Notes: generated by a model not told the origin, from the letters alone. Positions 14,946 to 23,180 are shown, counted from the stretch's first letter. The stretch is 64,000 bases of DNA from Alcanivorax hongdengensis A-11-3 (GCF_000300995.1 NZ_AMRJ01000002.1:1-64000); one strand, 5' to 3'. Translations and numbers: made by a program.

Positions 14946-15806
14946 ATGACTGAACCGCACGCAATATCAAAAAGCCATTACACATCTTTTCAGGAACTGC
15001 TTGATGCACACCTTGCCGACCTGCAAATGCGGTTCGGCATGGCCCTGTGGATGGTAGCCCGGCGCCATGGTGATGAATTGATTCTGCTGCGCCTGCGCGA
15101 TGGTCATTACGGGCTGCAGCGCGGCGAGCGTCTGTGCTGGCAACATACCTACTGCTGCCGGATGATGGAAAACGGCGCGCCCACGGTGGTGGCGGACACC
15201 CGGGATGAACCGGCCTATCAAAGCGCTCCGATCAATCAGCAACTGGATATCGGTGCCTATATCGGCTTGCCCCTCACCGACCACAAGCAACGTTTCTTCG
15301 GTACCCTGTGCGCCCTCAATCCGAGTCCGGTTGAACCGACCTTGCTGGAACAACACAGCGCCCTGGAGCATCAGGCACGGCTGATCAGTTTTCTGCTCGG
15401 TAATGCGCTTTCCGATCTGAAACACCAGCGCATCACTGACTTCATTGAACAACCCCATCGCTGTGAACAGACCGGTCTGCTTAATGAAACCGGCTGGCAG
15501 GAAGTGATTCGTCAGGAGCGCCGCCGTTGCCGGGATTTTGGCCTGGCTGCCGTGGTCATGCGCCTGCAGGGCCCTACAGATGGCGACCCCGTCGTGATCG
15601 CCGACTCGTTGGCGGCGCTGCTGCGCGAGCAGGACAGCATTTGCCACCACGGAGGCAACGGCTTTTCGGTATTGCTGTGCGAAACCGATGCCGACCAGGC
15701 ACCGCCCATTGCCAACCGTATTCGCGATGCGCTTAACGCCAAACAATTACTGGTAAGGGTCAGCACCAGCGCCCTGGATCAGGGCGCTCCACCGCTTAAC
15801 GAATAA
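14946..15806 (+). CDS. GAF domain protein with degenerate GGDEF domain
   Basis: A 286-residue cytosolic protein, 68 bp after the response regulator and in the same direction. Residues ~10-155 form a GAF sensor domain with WQHTYCCRMMENGAPTVVADT, P-A-Y, IGAYIGLPL and FGTLCALNP. The rest resembles a GGDEF domain (CEQTGLLNETGWQEVI...), but the signature is GGNGF at residues 236-240, so cyclase activity is not expected. The reading frame overlaps the convergent histidine kinase by 11 bp. It may act as a signal-binding adaptor for the two-component pair; that role is inferred from position. Confidence 0.78.
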   Translation: MTEPHAISKSHYTSFQELLDAHLADLQMRFGMALWMVARRHGDELILLRLRDGHYGLQRGERLCWQHTYCCRMMENGAPTVVADTRDEPAYQSAPINQQLDIGAYIGLPLTDHKQRFFGTLCALNPSPVEPTLLEQHSALEHQARLISFLLGNALSDLKHQRITDFIEQPHRCEQTGLLNETGWQEVIRQERRRCRDFGLAAVVMRLQGPTDGDPVVIADSLAALLREQDSICHHGGNGFSVLLCETDADQAPPIANRIRDALNAKQLLVRVSTSALDQGAPPLNE

Positions 15807-17061
15807 AACGCACCCTTACATCCGTGCCCTTGCCGCGCTCACTGGCCACATCGAGTTGCCAGTGGTAGCGCTCGCATAACCGTTGCACGATCGCCAGGCC
15901 CAGGCCGTGGCCACCCTCCTTGCTGTTACCGCGCTCGAAGGGCTTGAGCAGGCGCTCCAGTTCATCGGCTTCCATGCCCGAACCCGTGTCGCGAACATGT
16001 ACTGCGGACTCGGCCAGCACAATGGCCACCTCCCCGGAGCCACTGTAGTTGATGGCATTTCGCAGCAGGTTGGTCAGCACGATGGAAAGCACCGCTTCCG
16101 GGGCCTTGACCGTTACCAGGGCGGTCTGGCGCACCTGGATGCGAATCTGCTTGCGATCGGCCAGGGGTTTGAGCCGCTCCATCAGGTTGACTGCCATGTC
16201 GTTGACGATCACCGGTTCTTCCTGTTGGTCGCGCTGCTCCGTGCGCGCCAGGGTCAGCAGCGTTTCCAGCACCGCTTCCATGTCATCCACAGTATCGCTC
16301 ATGCGGCTGATCTGCGGGCGATCGCCCACCTGCCCGGCCAGTAACTCCAGATTGGCACGGAAGACCGCCAGCGGCGTGCGCAGCTCGTGGCTGGCATCGC
16401 GGGTGAACTGTCGCTCGCGCTCAACGAAATTGACCAGACGATCCGCGTAGGCTTCCAGGGCGGATACCAGCACCGCCACCTCACTATCGGCCTCCGCATC
16501 GATATGCGACAGATCCGGGCGTGCCTGGCGAGGACCATCCACGGAAGTATCGCGCAGGGTATCCGCCAGCTGCACCAGTGGCGACACCAGTTGACGGGAT
16601 TTGCGCCAGCCCATGAACGAGGTGATGTAAATCACCAGCAACACACCGGTGAGCGGCAGGATACCGAACAGGAAAGCCAGCACCGTGACACGCTGCTCGT
16701 CGAAGATCAGGTAAAGCCGTTTGCTGCCGTTGTGCTCGATATAGACGATCGGGTTCTGGCCATTGAGCTTGACCCGCTGATAGCCATCGGGCATTGCCTG
16801 CAGGGTGTCAGGCACGTCGTCATGCACCTGGTCGCTTTGCAGCAACCCCAATAGATGCCGGGTGTTGGGCCGGGGTTGCTGCGGGTTTTCCGACTGCAGT
16901 TTCCAGTAGTGCTCGGCTTCCTTGATCAGGGCTTCCTTGACCAGCACGTGCTCGATGATATTGGCCGTCGCCCATACCCCGAGCACCGTGGCCAGACTGA
17001 TCAATAGCAGCTGTAACAGATAAACCCGTGTCAGCCGGTACTGGACACCGCCTCGCTTCAT
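15796..17061 (-). CDS. Sensor histidine kinase, membrane-bound
   Basis: About 421 residues from ATG 17061, which overlaps the stop of the methyltransferase gene (ATGA). TM1 lies near residues 12-34, a periplasmic loop of about 90 residues follows, TM2 lies near 125-147, then a HAMP-like linker. The H-box is FTRDASHELRTPLAVF, the N-box NLLRNAINYSG, and G-boxes RDTGSGM and GHGLGLAIVQRL; all residues needed for autophosphorylation are present. It is the last gene of an operon of membrane-lipid genes and converges on the response regulator region, so it probably signals to the regulator at 14179. Its ligand is unknown. Confidence 0.9.
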   Translation of the reverse strand: MKRGGVQYRLTRVYLLQLLLISLATVLGVWATANIIEHVLVKEALIKEAEHYWKLQSENPQQPRPNTRHLLGLLQSDQVHDDVPDTLQAMPDGYQRVKLNGQNPIVYIEHNGSKRLYLIFDEQRVTVLAFLFGILPLTGVLLVIYITSFMGWRKSRQLVSPLVQLADTLRDTSVDGPRQARPDLSHIDAEADSEVAVLVSALEAYADRLVNFVERERQFTRDASHELRTPLAVFRANLELLAGQVGDRPQISRMSDTVDDMEAVLETLLTLARTEQRDQQEEPVIVNDMAVNLMERLKPLADRKQIRIQVRQTALVTVKAPEAVLSIVLTNLLRNAINYSGSGEVAIVLAESAVHVRDTGSGMEADELERLLKPFERGNSKEGGHGLGLAIVQRLCERYHWQLDVASERGKGTDVRVRFIR

Positions 17062-18074
17062 TGCATCTCCCGTGTGAAAAGATAATGGGCCACAAACCAT
17101 TCCTTTCCATCACGATAATTAAACAATTCCGCGCAGGCCATGAAAAACATGCGCCAACGTTGCAACCAGACCTTGCCCTGCCCCTGGCCGTAGCACTCAT
17201 TGAGCAGCGGGATCAGCGCATCGCGTTTGTCATCCGCCTCCTCCAGCCAGGCTTCCAGGGTGCGGCCATAGTGGGTGCCGTTCACTTCCCAGCGCTGCTG
17301 CTCACGCAGGCTGCCGGCGGCGCACTCGGGCAGCCAGTCCCAGGCGGGCATCATGCCACCGGTAAAGAAGTAGCGGCCCATCCAGTTGTCTTCCCCTTCT
17401 GTCTCGAACAGATAGGTCAGAGTCCGGTGGCAGAAGACATGCACGAACAGTTTGCCGTCCGGTCGCAGCCAGCCGGCAATGCGGCGCATCAGCTCCCGGT
17501 GATTACGCATGTGTTCGAACATCTCCACCGACACCACCCGGTCAAACTGCTGGTCCGGCTCATAGACGGCGGCATCCGCGGTGACTACCTGCAGGTTGTC
17601 CAGGCCCCGCTCCGCGGCCCGTGCCATGATGTACTCACGCTGGGAGTGGGAGTTGGAAATCGCGGTCACCCGACTGCCCGGATAATGCTCGGCCATCCAC
17701 AGGGTCAGTGAGCCCCAGCCGCAGCCCATCTCCAGAATGTCCTGGCCATCTGCCAGTTCGGCACGCTCACAGGTGAGCGCCAGCATGGCAGCCTCGGCCT
17801 CAGCCAGGGTACTGCCCGTGTCGGGCCAGTAGCCACTGGAATACTTCAGGTGCGGGCCCAGTACCTGACGGTAAAAACGGGCATCCACTTCATAGTGCTG
17901 CTCGTTGGCCGCATCCTGCTCCACGGCCACAGGCCCGGATTGCAACTGCGATTGAAGATCCGCCGGGTTGTCTCGCTGCTGCTCCTGCTGCAGACGCTGC
18001 CCCAGCAGACGGCGGATGCCAAAGCGCACCAGCGCATCGGGTAACAGGCCGGACTCGGCCATCTGAATCATCAT
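17058..18074 (-). CDS. Cyclopropane-fatty-acyl-phospholipid synthase-like methyltransferase
   Basis: A 338-residue class I SAM methyltransferase. The SAM site is DILEMGCGWGSLTLWMAE, followed by TAISNSHSQREYI and VVSVEMFEHMRNH, all typical of the CFA synthase group; HYEVDARFYRQVLGP and KYSSGYW at the N-terminal part are also family hallmarks. It is shorter than E. coli Cfa (382 residues). It lies in a translationally coupled operon with DUF1295 upstream and the histidine kinase downstream (ATGA overlaps on both sides). The exact product (cyclopropane, methyl-branched or furan precursor) cannot be told from sequence. Confidence 0.85.
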   Translation of the reverse strand: MMIQMAESGLLPDALVRFGIRRLLGQRLQQEQQRDNPADLQSQLQSGPVAVEQDAANEQHYEVDARFYRQVLGPHLKYSSGYWPDTGSTLAEAEAAMLALTCERAELADGQDILEMGCGWGSLTLWMAEHYPGSRVTAISNSHSQREYIMARAAERGLDNLQVVTADAAVYEPDQQFDRVVSVEMFEHMRNHRELMRRIAGWLRPDGKLFVHVFCHRTLTYLFETEGEDNWMGRYFFTGGMMPAWDWLPECAAGSLREQQRWEVNGTHYGRTLEAWLEEADDKRDALIPLLNECYGQGQGKVWLQRWRMFFMACAELFNYRDGKEWFVAHYLFTREMQ

Positions 18075-18841
18075 GATTTGGGTCTCCAGGGAAAGAACGC
18101 AGACGTGGTTTGCTGGTAATGGCGATAATCATCACCACGGGATTTGAGTGCCTGCTTCTCGGTGTAGGGAATGCCGGTGACAAACCACAGGAACAGCCAC
18201 ATCACCACCGGCAACAACCACAACCAGGCACCACCGGCGGCGCCGACGGCAATCAGCGGGTAGCTGAACCAGTGCAGCCACTCGAAAAAGTAGTTGGGAT
18301 GACGGGAGTAACGCCAGAGCCCCTCACGGCAGGTTTTGCCGGCGCTGTCGCGTCGGGCCTTGAAAGCCGCCAGTTGGCGGTCGGCCAGGGATTCCCCGGC
18401 AATGGCCAAGAGCCCCACCAGCAACCCGGCAATCAGCAGAGGCCAGCTGAAGGTAGTGTGATCGGCGAGCACGCGAAACGGCAGGGAAAACAACCAGGCC
18501 AGCAACGCCTGGGCCCAGAAAAACAGCAGGAAGACCGGCTGCACCATGGCGCCCAGGGATGCCCGCATAGCCGCATAACGCCCGTCCTCGGCCTGATCAG
18601 AAGCCACCCGTTTGAAAATATGGGAGGCCAGTCGCCAGGACCAGATTGTCACCAGCAAGGCACTGATCACGCGCACTGGCAAAGCCCCGTCACCACTGGC
18701 CAGGTAAACCAGCGCTGTCACACCGACCGCGGCACTCCAGAACACATCCACCCAGCCGGCATTACCGCTGCGCCATTGATAAAGCCATAGCAGGGTCGCC
18801 AGCGCGGTCTGCGCCAGCAGCACCGAAAGCATGTCAGGCAT
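18071..18841 (-). CDS. DUF1295 (steroid 5-alpha-reductase-like) membrane protein
   Basis: A 256-residue multi-pass membrane protein with about six helices. The C-terminal region RHPNYFFEWLHWFSYPLIAVGA and GIPYTEKQALKSRGDDYRHYQQTTSAFFPW is the DUF1295 signature, related to sterol C-5/C-14 reductases and isoprenylcysteine methyltransferases (NADPH-binding half). MPDMLSVLL is taken as start since its ATG overlaps the stop of DUF2878 by 8 bp; the frame extends upstream without a ribosome-binding site. With the CFA-like enzyme it may reduce a methylated or unsaturated lipid intermediate (inference). Confidence 0.82.
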   Translation of the reverse strand: MPDMLSVLLAQTALATLLWLYQWRSGNAGWVDVFWSAAVGVTALVYLASGDGALPVRVISALLVTIWSWRLASHIFKRVASDQAEDGRYAAMRASLGAMVQPVFLLFFWAQALLAWLFSLPFRVLADHTTFSWPLLIAGLLVGLLAIAGESLADRQLAAFKARRDSAGKTCREGLWRYSRHPNYFFEWLHWFSYPLIAVGAAGGAWLWLLPVVMWLFLWFVTGIPYTEKQALKSRGDDYRHYQQTTSAFFPWRPKS

Positions 18842-19361
18842 AATGTTCCTCCCGGTGATCCTGACGCCCGGCCACCCAGGCCATGAAAGGGACGGCCAGC
18901 GCCCAGGCACCACCATAAACCATAGCAAAGGGCAGCCAGCCCTGGGGAGTGACCGCCGCGCCCAGACGCAGGCCGGCGGTCACCGACACCACCCCGCCGA
19001 TGGCCCCGATCAGTGCCGCCAGCCAGGGACGCCCCTGCAGCCAGTAAAGGCTATAGTGGAAACTGACCGCAAACCCCAACCACAACGCCCAGATCCAGGG
19101 CGGGGCCAGCCACTGGCTGTGCCATTGCTGATAAACCAGCAGAGACGATGCCAGCCAAAGCGGCTCCAGCGCCAGGCAAAGCCCACCGCCGATCAACAGC
19201 ATGCGCCCGTCACGGCGCCAGTGTCCGCCTGCCAGGCACTGTATCAATACCATCGGCGCCAGCACGCTCCATGCCCAACCGGAACCGCCCAGCACAGCGG
19301 CAAACCAGAGCAGCTGGAAGGCCAGGGCATTACCGATGATCAGTAGGGAATCCTTTTTCAT
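18834..19361 (-). CDS. DUF2878 family membrane protein
   Basis: A 175-residue integral membrane protein with five or six predicted helices, starting MKKDSLLIIGNALAFQLLWF. The motif F-H-Y-S-L-x-W-L and overall size match DUF2878. The family has unknown function and regularly travels with DUF1295, CFA-like methyltransferases and NTF2-like lipoproteins. It is the first gene of the minus-strand lipid operon; its promoter should lie in 19362-19444, which also holds a perfect palindrome. Confidence 0.75.
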   Translation of the reverse strand: MKKDSLLIIGNALAFQLLWFAAVLGGSGWAWSVLAPMVLIQCLAGGHWRRDGRMLLIGGGLCLALEPLWLASSLLVYQQWHSQWLAPPWIWALWLGFAVSFHYSLYWLQGRPWLAALIGAIGGVVSVTAGLRLGAAVTPQGWLPFAMVYGGAWALAVPFMAWVAGRQDHREEHYA

Positions 19362-19394
19362 TGCGCAAGCTTGCTCCGGCCCTCGTCAAAAGGC

Positions 19395-19411
19395 TGTGAA
19401 ACAGCTTCACA
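19395..19411. promoter_or_regulatory. Palindromic candidate operator in divergent lipid-module promoter region
   Basis: TGTGAA-ACAGC-TTCACA is a perfect 6-bp inverted repeat centred between the minus-strand DUF2878 operon and the plus-strand lipoprotein gene. A further GGTTCAC half-site follows at 19414-19420. Placement suggests a shared regulator for both arms of the module. Confidence 0.45.
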
Positions 19412-19444
19412 ACCGGTTCACCAGTGACGGCGGACAGTAGCGCC

Positions 19445-20005
19445 ATGAAACCCATATCCCTGCTCTGGCTGCTAATGTCGTTTTGCCTGCTGGGTGGCTG
19501 CAGCAGTGCACCACGCGGCCCCTACGGCTATACCGATCAGTATCTTCAGGCCGACCAGTCAGCCAAGGGCGCGGTACAGCCCGACGATGCCACGGTGCAG
19601 GCCTATCTGGCGCTGTTCAGCCCTCTGAACGAGGCCTACATCAAGGCACACATCAAGCAGGTATTTGCCCCTGCCCTGTATTTCAACGACACCCTGAGCA
19701 CCCTGCGGGACCGGGATGCGCTTGAACAGTATCTGATCAAAACCAGCCAGCAACTGGACGAAATGTCACTGACACCACTGCGCATCCTGCGCGACGGTGA
19801 CAGCGTCTTCATTATGTGGAAGATGGAGGCACGCTTTACCCTGCTGGGTACCCAGCGTCTGTCGCGCACCATCGGCATCAGCCAGTTGCGCTTCAATGAT
19901 CAGGGGCAGGTCATTTTTCAGCAGGACTTCTGGGACAGCAGCCAGGGGCTGGATCAACACCTTCCCGTCATAGGACCGATGACACGATGGTTACGCGAGC
20001 ACTGA
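19445..20005 (+). CDS. NTF2/SnoaL-like lipoprotein
   Basis: A 186-residue lipoprotein when started at MKPISLLWLL; signal peptide and lipobox LLGGC predict Cys18 as acylation site. The mature domain (AYLALFSPLNEAYIKAHIKQVFAPALYFNDTLSTLRDRDALEQYL...) has the alpha+beta cone pattern of NTF2-like proteins. A slightly earlier in-frame ATG (19424) would weaken the signal peptide. Its 3' end overlaps the chalcone-isomerase-like gene by 19 bp. Proteins of this type recur beside CFA-like and DUF2878/DUF1295 genes; a lipid-binding or isomerase role is possible but unproven. Confidence 0.75.
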   Translation: MKPISLLWLLMSFCLLGGCSSAPRGPYGYTDQYLQADQSAKGAVQPDDATVQAYLALFSPLNEAYIKAHIKQVFAPALYFNDTLSTLRDRDALEQYLIKTSQQLDEMSLTPLRILRDGDSVFIMWKMEARFTLLGTQRLSRTIGISQLRFNDQGQVIFQQDFWDSSQGLDQHLPVIGPMTRWLREH

Positions 20006-20481
20006 CACTGTTTTTCACACTGATGCTGATTCCCGCAGCCCATGCCTGGCAGAGCTGCCACAGCGCCGACGTGAAGGCGCTGAAGTTTTTCACCGTCGGC
20101 AAGGCGCAGCTGCTGCGCCAGGACTGCCGCAGCCAGGATTTGCTCAACGCGCCGGTCAGGCTGAGTTTCAGCTACTTCCGGGATGTTCCCGGCAGCGCCT
20201 TCGCCAAGGCCGCCGAACACTTTATCGAACTGAACACCAGCGATAGCCAGTTCCAGAAGCTCAAGGCGCGCGTGGAGGCCTTCAACAGCCACTATCGGGA
20301 CATCGGTGACGGCGACACCTACACGCTGACCTATGACACCGATGGTAGCCTGGTGCTGGCACTCAACGGTGAGCCGCTGGCCCGGGAGAAAGGGGATGAT
20401 TTCGCCCGCGCCTACCTGGCCATCTGGTTTGGTGACGACCCCTATTCCGATTCGCTCAAGGAAAATCTGCTCGGCAGATAA
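19987..20481 (+). CDS. Chalcone isomerase-like secreted protein
   Basis: A 164-residue protein with a Sec signal peptide (cleavage after AHA, residue ~19). The C-terminal ARAYLAIWFGDDPYSDSLKENLLG is the signature of bacterial chalcone-isomerase-like proteins (open-sided beta/alpha-fold related to plant fatty-acid-binding FAP and CHI). Residues L-S-F-S-Y-F-R-D-V-P-G-S-A-F-A-K-A-A-E belong to the same fold. Plant non-catalytic relatives bind fatty acids. It is translationally coupled to the NTF2-like lipoprotein, so both probably handle a lipid in the periplasm. Confidence 0.78.
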   Translation: MVTRALTLFFTLMLIPAAHAWQSCHSADVKALKFFTVGKAQLLRQDCRSQDLLNAPVRLSFSYFRDVPGSAFAKAAEHFIELNTSDSQFQKLKARVEAFNSHYRDIGDGDTYTLTYDTDGSLVLALNGEPLAREKGDDFARAYLAIWFGDDPYSDSLKENLLGR

Positions 20482-20570
20482 CCGCCGCATATTGCACCCA
20501 CCCGGGCCAGACGGGATACTGTTGGCCAACAACAACAGATCAACAATCGAATCAGGGTGGGGAAGGCCGC

Positions 20571-21362
20571 ATGAGGCTGTTTCAGATCGTCGCGGGCACG
20601 GCACATCAGGTGATCAGACGTGACCGCCTGAGCGCGGCGCGCTCAACCGCATTGATGACACTGTCGGCGGTGATTCTCTGTGTCATCCTCACCAGCGTAG
20701 CCATTCTGGTTGTCGGCGAGCGGGACTGGCTCTCTGCCCTGACCTTGGCCATCGTCATCCCCCTGCTGGTGCTCCCCGCGCCATTTTACCTGGTCAGCAC
20801 CCGGCTTCTGGCCCTGGACCGACATAATCGCCTGCTGCAGCAGCAGGCCCGGGAGGATCATCTCACCGGCCTGTTCAACCGCCCTCACCTGCTGGGCATG
20901 CTGGAGCGCGAACTGGCCCTCAGCCAGCGCCACGACTACCCGGTTTCCATTCTGTTGCTGGAGATCAACGACTTCGGCCAGTTGCAGGACACCCATGGCC
21001 GCCATGCCGGTGAACAGCTGCTGCGCCAGTTTGCCGACTGCATTCGTGAAAAGATCCGTGAGAGTGACCTGTTCGGTCGCTTTGATGGGGCCCAGTTTCT
21101 GCTGGTGCTGCCGCATACCAGTTACGACGACTCCCAGCGCATGGGCGAAGGGCTGCGCCAGTTGACCTCGCGCATCAGTCAACACCACGAGAGCGGTGAC
21201 ATTACGGTCAATGCCCGCATCGGCGTGGCCAGTACCGAAAACAGCGGTCGCAATCTCAACCAGTTGCTCAATGAAGCCGATTATGCGCTTTACCAGAATC
21301 GCAACGACCACCGCGAAATACCATCACTCTCGACTAATGACAAAGCATTAACCGATAGGTAG
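20571..21362 (+). CDS. Membrane protein with degenerate GGDEF domain
   Basis: A 263-residue protein with two N-terminal helices (about residues 24-48 and 54-76), a short coiled linker and a GGDEF domain beginning DHLTGLFNRPHLLGMLERE. The active-site signature is DGAQF (residues 172-176) instead of GGDEF, so diguanylate cyclase activity is unlikely. The domain is otherwise complete through the NQLLNEADYALYQNRND end. No separate sensor domain is visible beyond the membrane hairpin. It may bind c-di-GMP or GTP, or act as a scaffold. It stands alone between the chalcone-isomerase-like gene and ompA. Confidence 0.82.
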   Translation: MRLFQIVAGTAHQVIRRDRLSAARSTALMTLSAVILCVILTSVAILVVGERDWLSALTLAIVIPLLVLPAPFYLVSTRLLALDRHNRLLQQQAREDHLTGLFNRPHLLGMLERELALSQRHDYPVSILLLEINDFGQLQDTHGRHAGEQLLRQFADCIREKIRESDLFGRFDGAQFLLVLPHTSYDDSQRMGEGLRQLTSRISQHHESGDITVNARIGVASTENSGRNLNQLLNEADYALYQNRNDHREIPSLSTNDKALTDR

Positions 21363-21539
21363 TAAATGGTTCCTTCTTACCGTTCTGTTACAAAAAAATG
21401 AGAAGGTTCTACCAATAGAATTCCATATTTGTAAATTTTTTTATTAATCTTCCCTAGAGGATTTACAGGAACTTGTCCTCGGGTGAACACTAAGCCCGTG
21501 TTTGTTCTGCCAAAAATTGATAACACAAGGAAGGAGTTT

Positions 21540-22715
21540 ATGGACGCCAAACGTTTACTTGCTGCTAGCATTGCTTGCGCGTCAGTGTCTGTTGCGACTG
21601 TTGCAACGGCTGATGAAATGCCCGATCGCTATTTCTACTTTGGTGGTCACATCAGCGAGAACTGGCTGGATGTGGGTGGCCACATTGACCAAAATACCAG
21701 CGAAAATGAAATTACCCTCCCCGGTGCCCAGCTGGGTTATCGCTTTAGCAAAGACTGGTCCGTGCAAGGCTGGTGGGAACGCAACAACACCTCCGCCGAA
21801 CTTTTCGGTGACAGAGATGTAGATACCAACATTGCCTCCCTGGCAGTGCGCAAGCACTTCTACGGCAACTCTGCCTTCGAACCGTACGTGGGCATCGGCG
21901 CCGGTGAGTACCGCACCGAGTTCTCTCGTGCCGACGGCGGTAACGACTTCAAGGAAACCATTGGTACCCTTGAAGGCGGCTTCCAGACCCTGCTGCATCC
22001 GCATTTCCTGCTGGATGTGGGCGCGCGCCCCTATTACAGCTTCCGCACTGAGCGTTGGGATGCAGAAATCTACGCAGGCCTGAATTTCCTGATTGGTGCC
22101 AGCACCAAGGAAGAGCCCGCGCCGATGCCGGTAGAGAACGTGGTGACCGACACCGACGGTGACGGCGTGCCGGATGACCAGGATCAGTGCGCCAGCACCG
22201 CCGCCGGCGCCCAGGTGGATGCCAACGGCTGTGAGCTGGACGACGACGCCGATGGCGTGGTCAACAGCATGGATGACTGCCCCAACACCCCGGCCGGTGC
22301 GCTGGTGGATGATCAGGGCTGTCAGCAGTACCTGAGCAAGGACATCAAGGAAACCCTGTACGTGGAGTTTGGCCTGGACAAGGCCGAGGTTCGTCAGACC
22401 TCCTATCCGGAACTGGAAGACCTGGCCAACAAGATGACCCAGTACCCGTCCGCGGATCTGGTTCTGGCCGGCTACACTGACAGCACCGGCTCGGCTGCCT
22501 ACAACAAGAAGTTGTCCAAGCAGCGTGCCGACGCTGTGAAGAAAGTGCTGGTTGACCAGTTCAACATCAGTGCTGACCGCATCTCCACCGAAGGTCATGG
22601 CGAGGAAAGCCCGATTGCTGACAACAGCACCCGGGATGGCCGCGCCCAGAACCGTCGCGTGGAAGCGACCATGAAAGCCACCACCAAGGAAGCCCAGTTC
22701 GAAGGTCAGCAGTAA
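21540..22715 (+). CDS. OmpA-family outer membrane protein
   Basis: A 391-residue porin-like protein from ATG 21540 with AAGGAG in front. The signal peptide ends ATVATA (about residue 24). Residues ~30-190 are an 8-strand beta-barrel (DRYFYFGGHISENWLDVGGH...). Two thrombospondin type-3-like calcium repeats follow (DTDGDGVPDDQDQC and DDDADGVVNSMDDC). The C-terminal OmpA domain carries the peptidoglycan-binding pattern (GYTDSTG, GRAQNRRVE). It would link the outer membrane to peptidoglycan. The 5' leader is AT-rich with a short GAGGA/TCCTC stem at 21459-21482, and a strong terminator follows. Confidence 0.92.
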   Translation: MDAKRLLAASIACASVSVATVATADEMPDRYFYFGGHISENWLDVGGHIDQNTSENEITLPGAQLGYRFSKDWSVQGWWERNNTSAELFGDRDVDTNIASLAVRKHFYGNSAFEPYVGIGAGEYRTEFSRADGGNDFKETIGTLEGGFQTLLHPHFLLDVGARPYYSFRTERWDAEIYAGLNFLIGASTKEEPAPMPVENVVTDTDGDGVPDDQDQCASTAAGAQVDANGCELDDDADGVVNSMDDCPNTPAGALVDDQGCQQYLSKDIKETLYVEFGLDKAEVRQTSYPELEDLANKMTQYPSADLVLAGYTDSTGSAAYNKKLSKQRADAVKKVLVDQFNISADRISTEGHGEESPIADNSTRDGRAQNRRVEATMKATTKEAQFEGQQ

Positions 22716-22734
22716 CCCTTCCCTGTACTTCCTG

Positions 22735-22763
22735 AAAAGGGCCGGCTATGCCGGCCCTTTTTT
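22735..22763 (+). terminator. Intrinsic terminator of the ompA-like gene
   Basis: GGGCCGGC (22739-22746), loop TAT, GCCGGCCC (22750-22757), then six T. It is preceded by AAAA, so it could work in both directions. Confidence 0.9.
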
Positions 22764-22879
22764 ATGCCTGAATTGCTGACTTGTCCTGCCTCCCGCCAAA
22801 GTTATCCCTACACGCCAACCGGGCGGACCATTGCCACGCCCCGCGGACGGAATGCCCTGCCCAAATGCCGCCTCTGCCC

Positions 22880-23026
22880 TATACTGATCCTGACAATTAG
22901 CCAAGTGTCATTCAGCTCAAGTCGGAGCTCCTGCAGACCAGGTTCCATGTCGCCATCATCATGGAGTGATCCTTGCGGCACATGCTCAGGAGTTCGTTAT
23001 ACCCCGCCCATGCGGGGTATTTTTTT
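22880..23026 (+). ncRNA. Candidate small RNA with own promoter and terminator
   Basis: In the 465-bp gap 22716-23180 no convincing coding sequence is seen. TATACT at 22880-22885 is a good -10 element (the -35 CTGCCC is weak). About 130 bp downstream a strong intrinsic terminator closes the unit: ATACCCCGC/GCGGGGTAT at 22999-23020 followed by T7. The predicted transcript of about 135 nt carries three GGA motifs (22924, 22963, 22989); the second sits in the loop of an ATCA/TGAT stem. This pattern recalls CsrA/RsmA-binding RNAs, but sequence homology is not established. Confidence 0.5.
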
Positions 23027-23180
23027 ATCTGCCCACTACTCTCTTGTGATCCGTTTGACTAGGTCTACAGCGCCAGTCGGTTGCCTGCCCGCCGGCCAGA
23101 ACAGGCAGGCCGGTCAATGAGAGTCCCCCTCACTGCGCCATAATCAAGGTCAATCAGATAAACAACAATGAGGTTTCAGC

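Noticed and set aside
22141..22330. Repeat array in the ompA-like gene
   Set aside because: The two Asp-rich units are thrombospondin type-3-like repeats normal for this family.
22764..23120. 118-codon frame in the gap after ompA
   Set aside because: It runs through a promoter and an intrinsic terminator, has no ribosome-binding site, and composition is not protein-like. A small RNA explains the region better.
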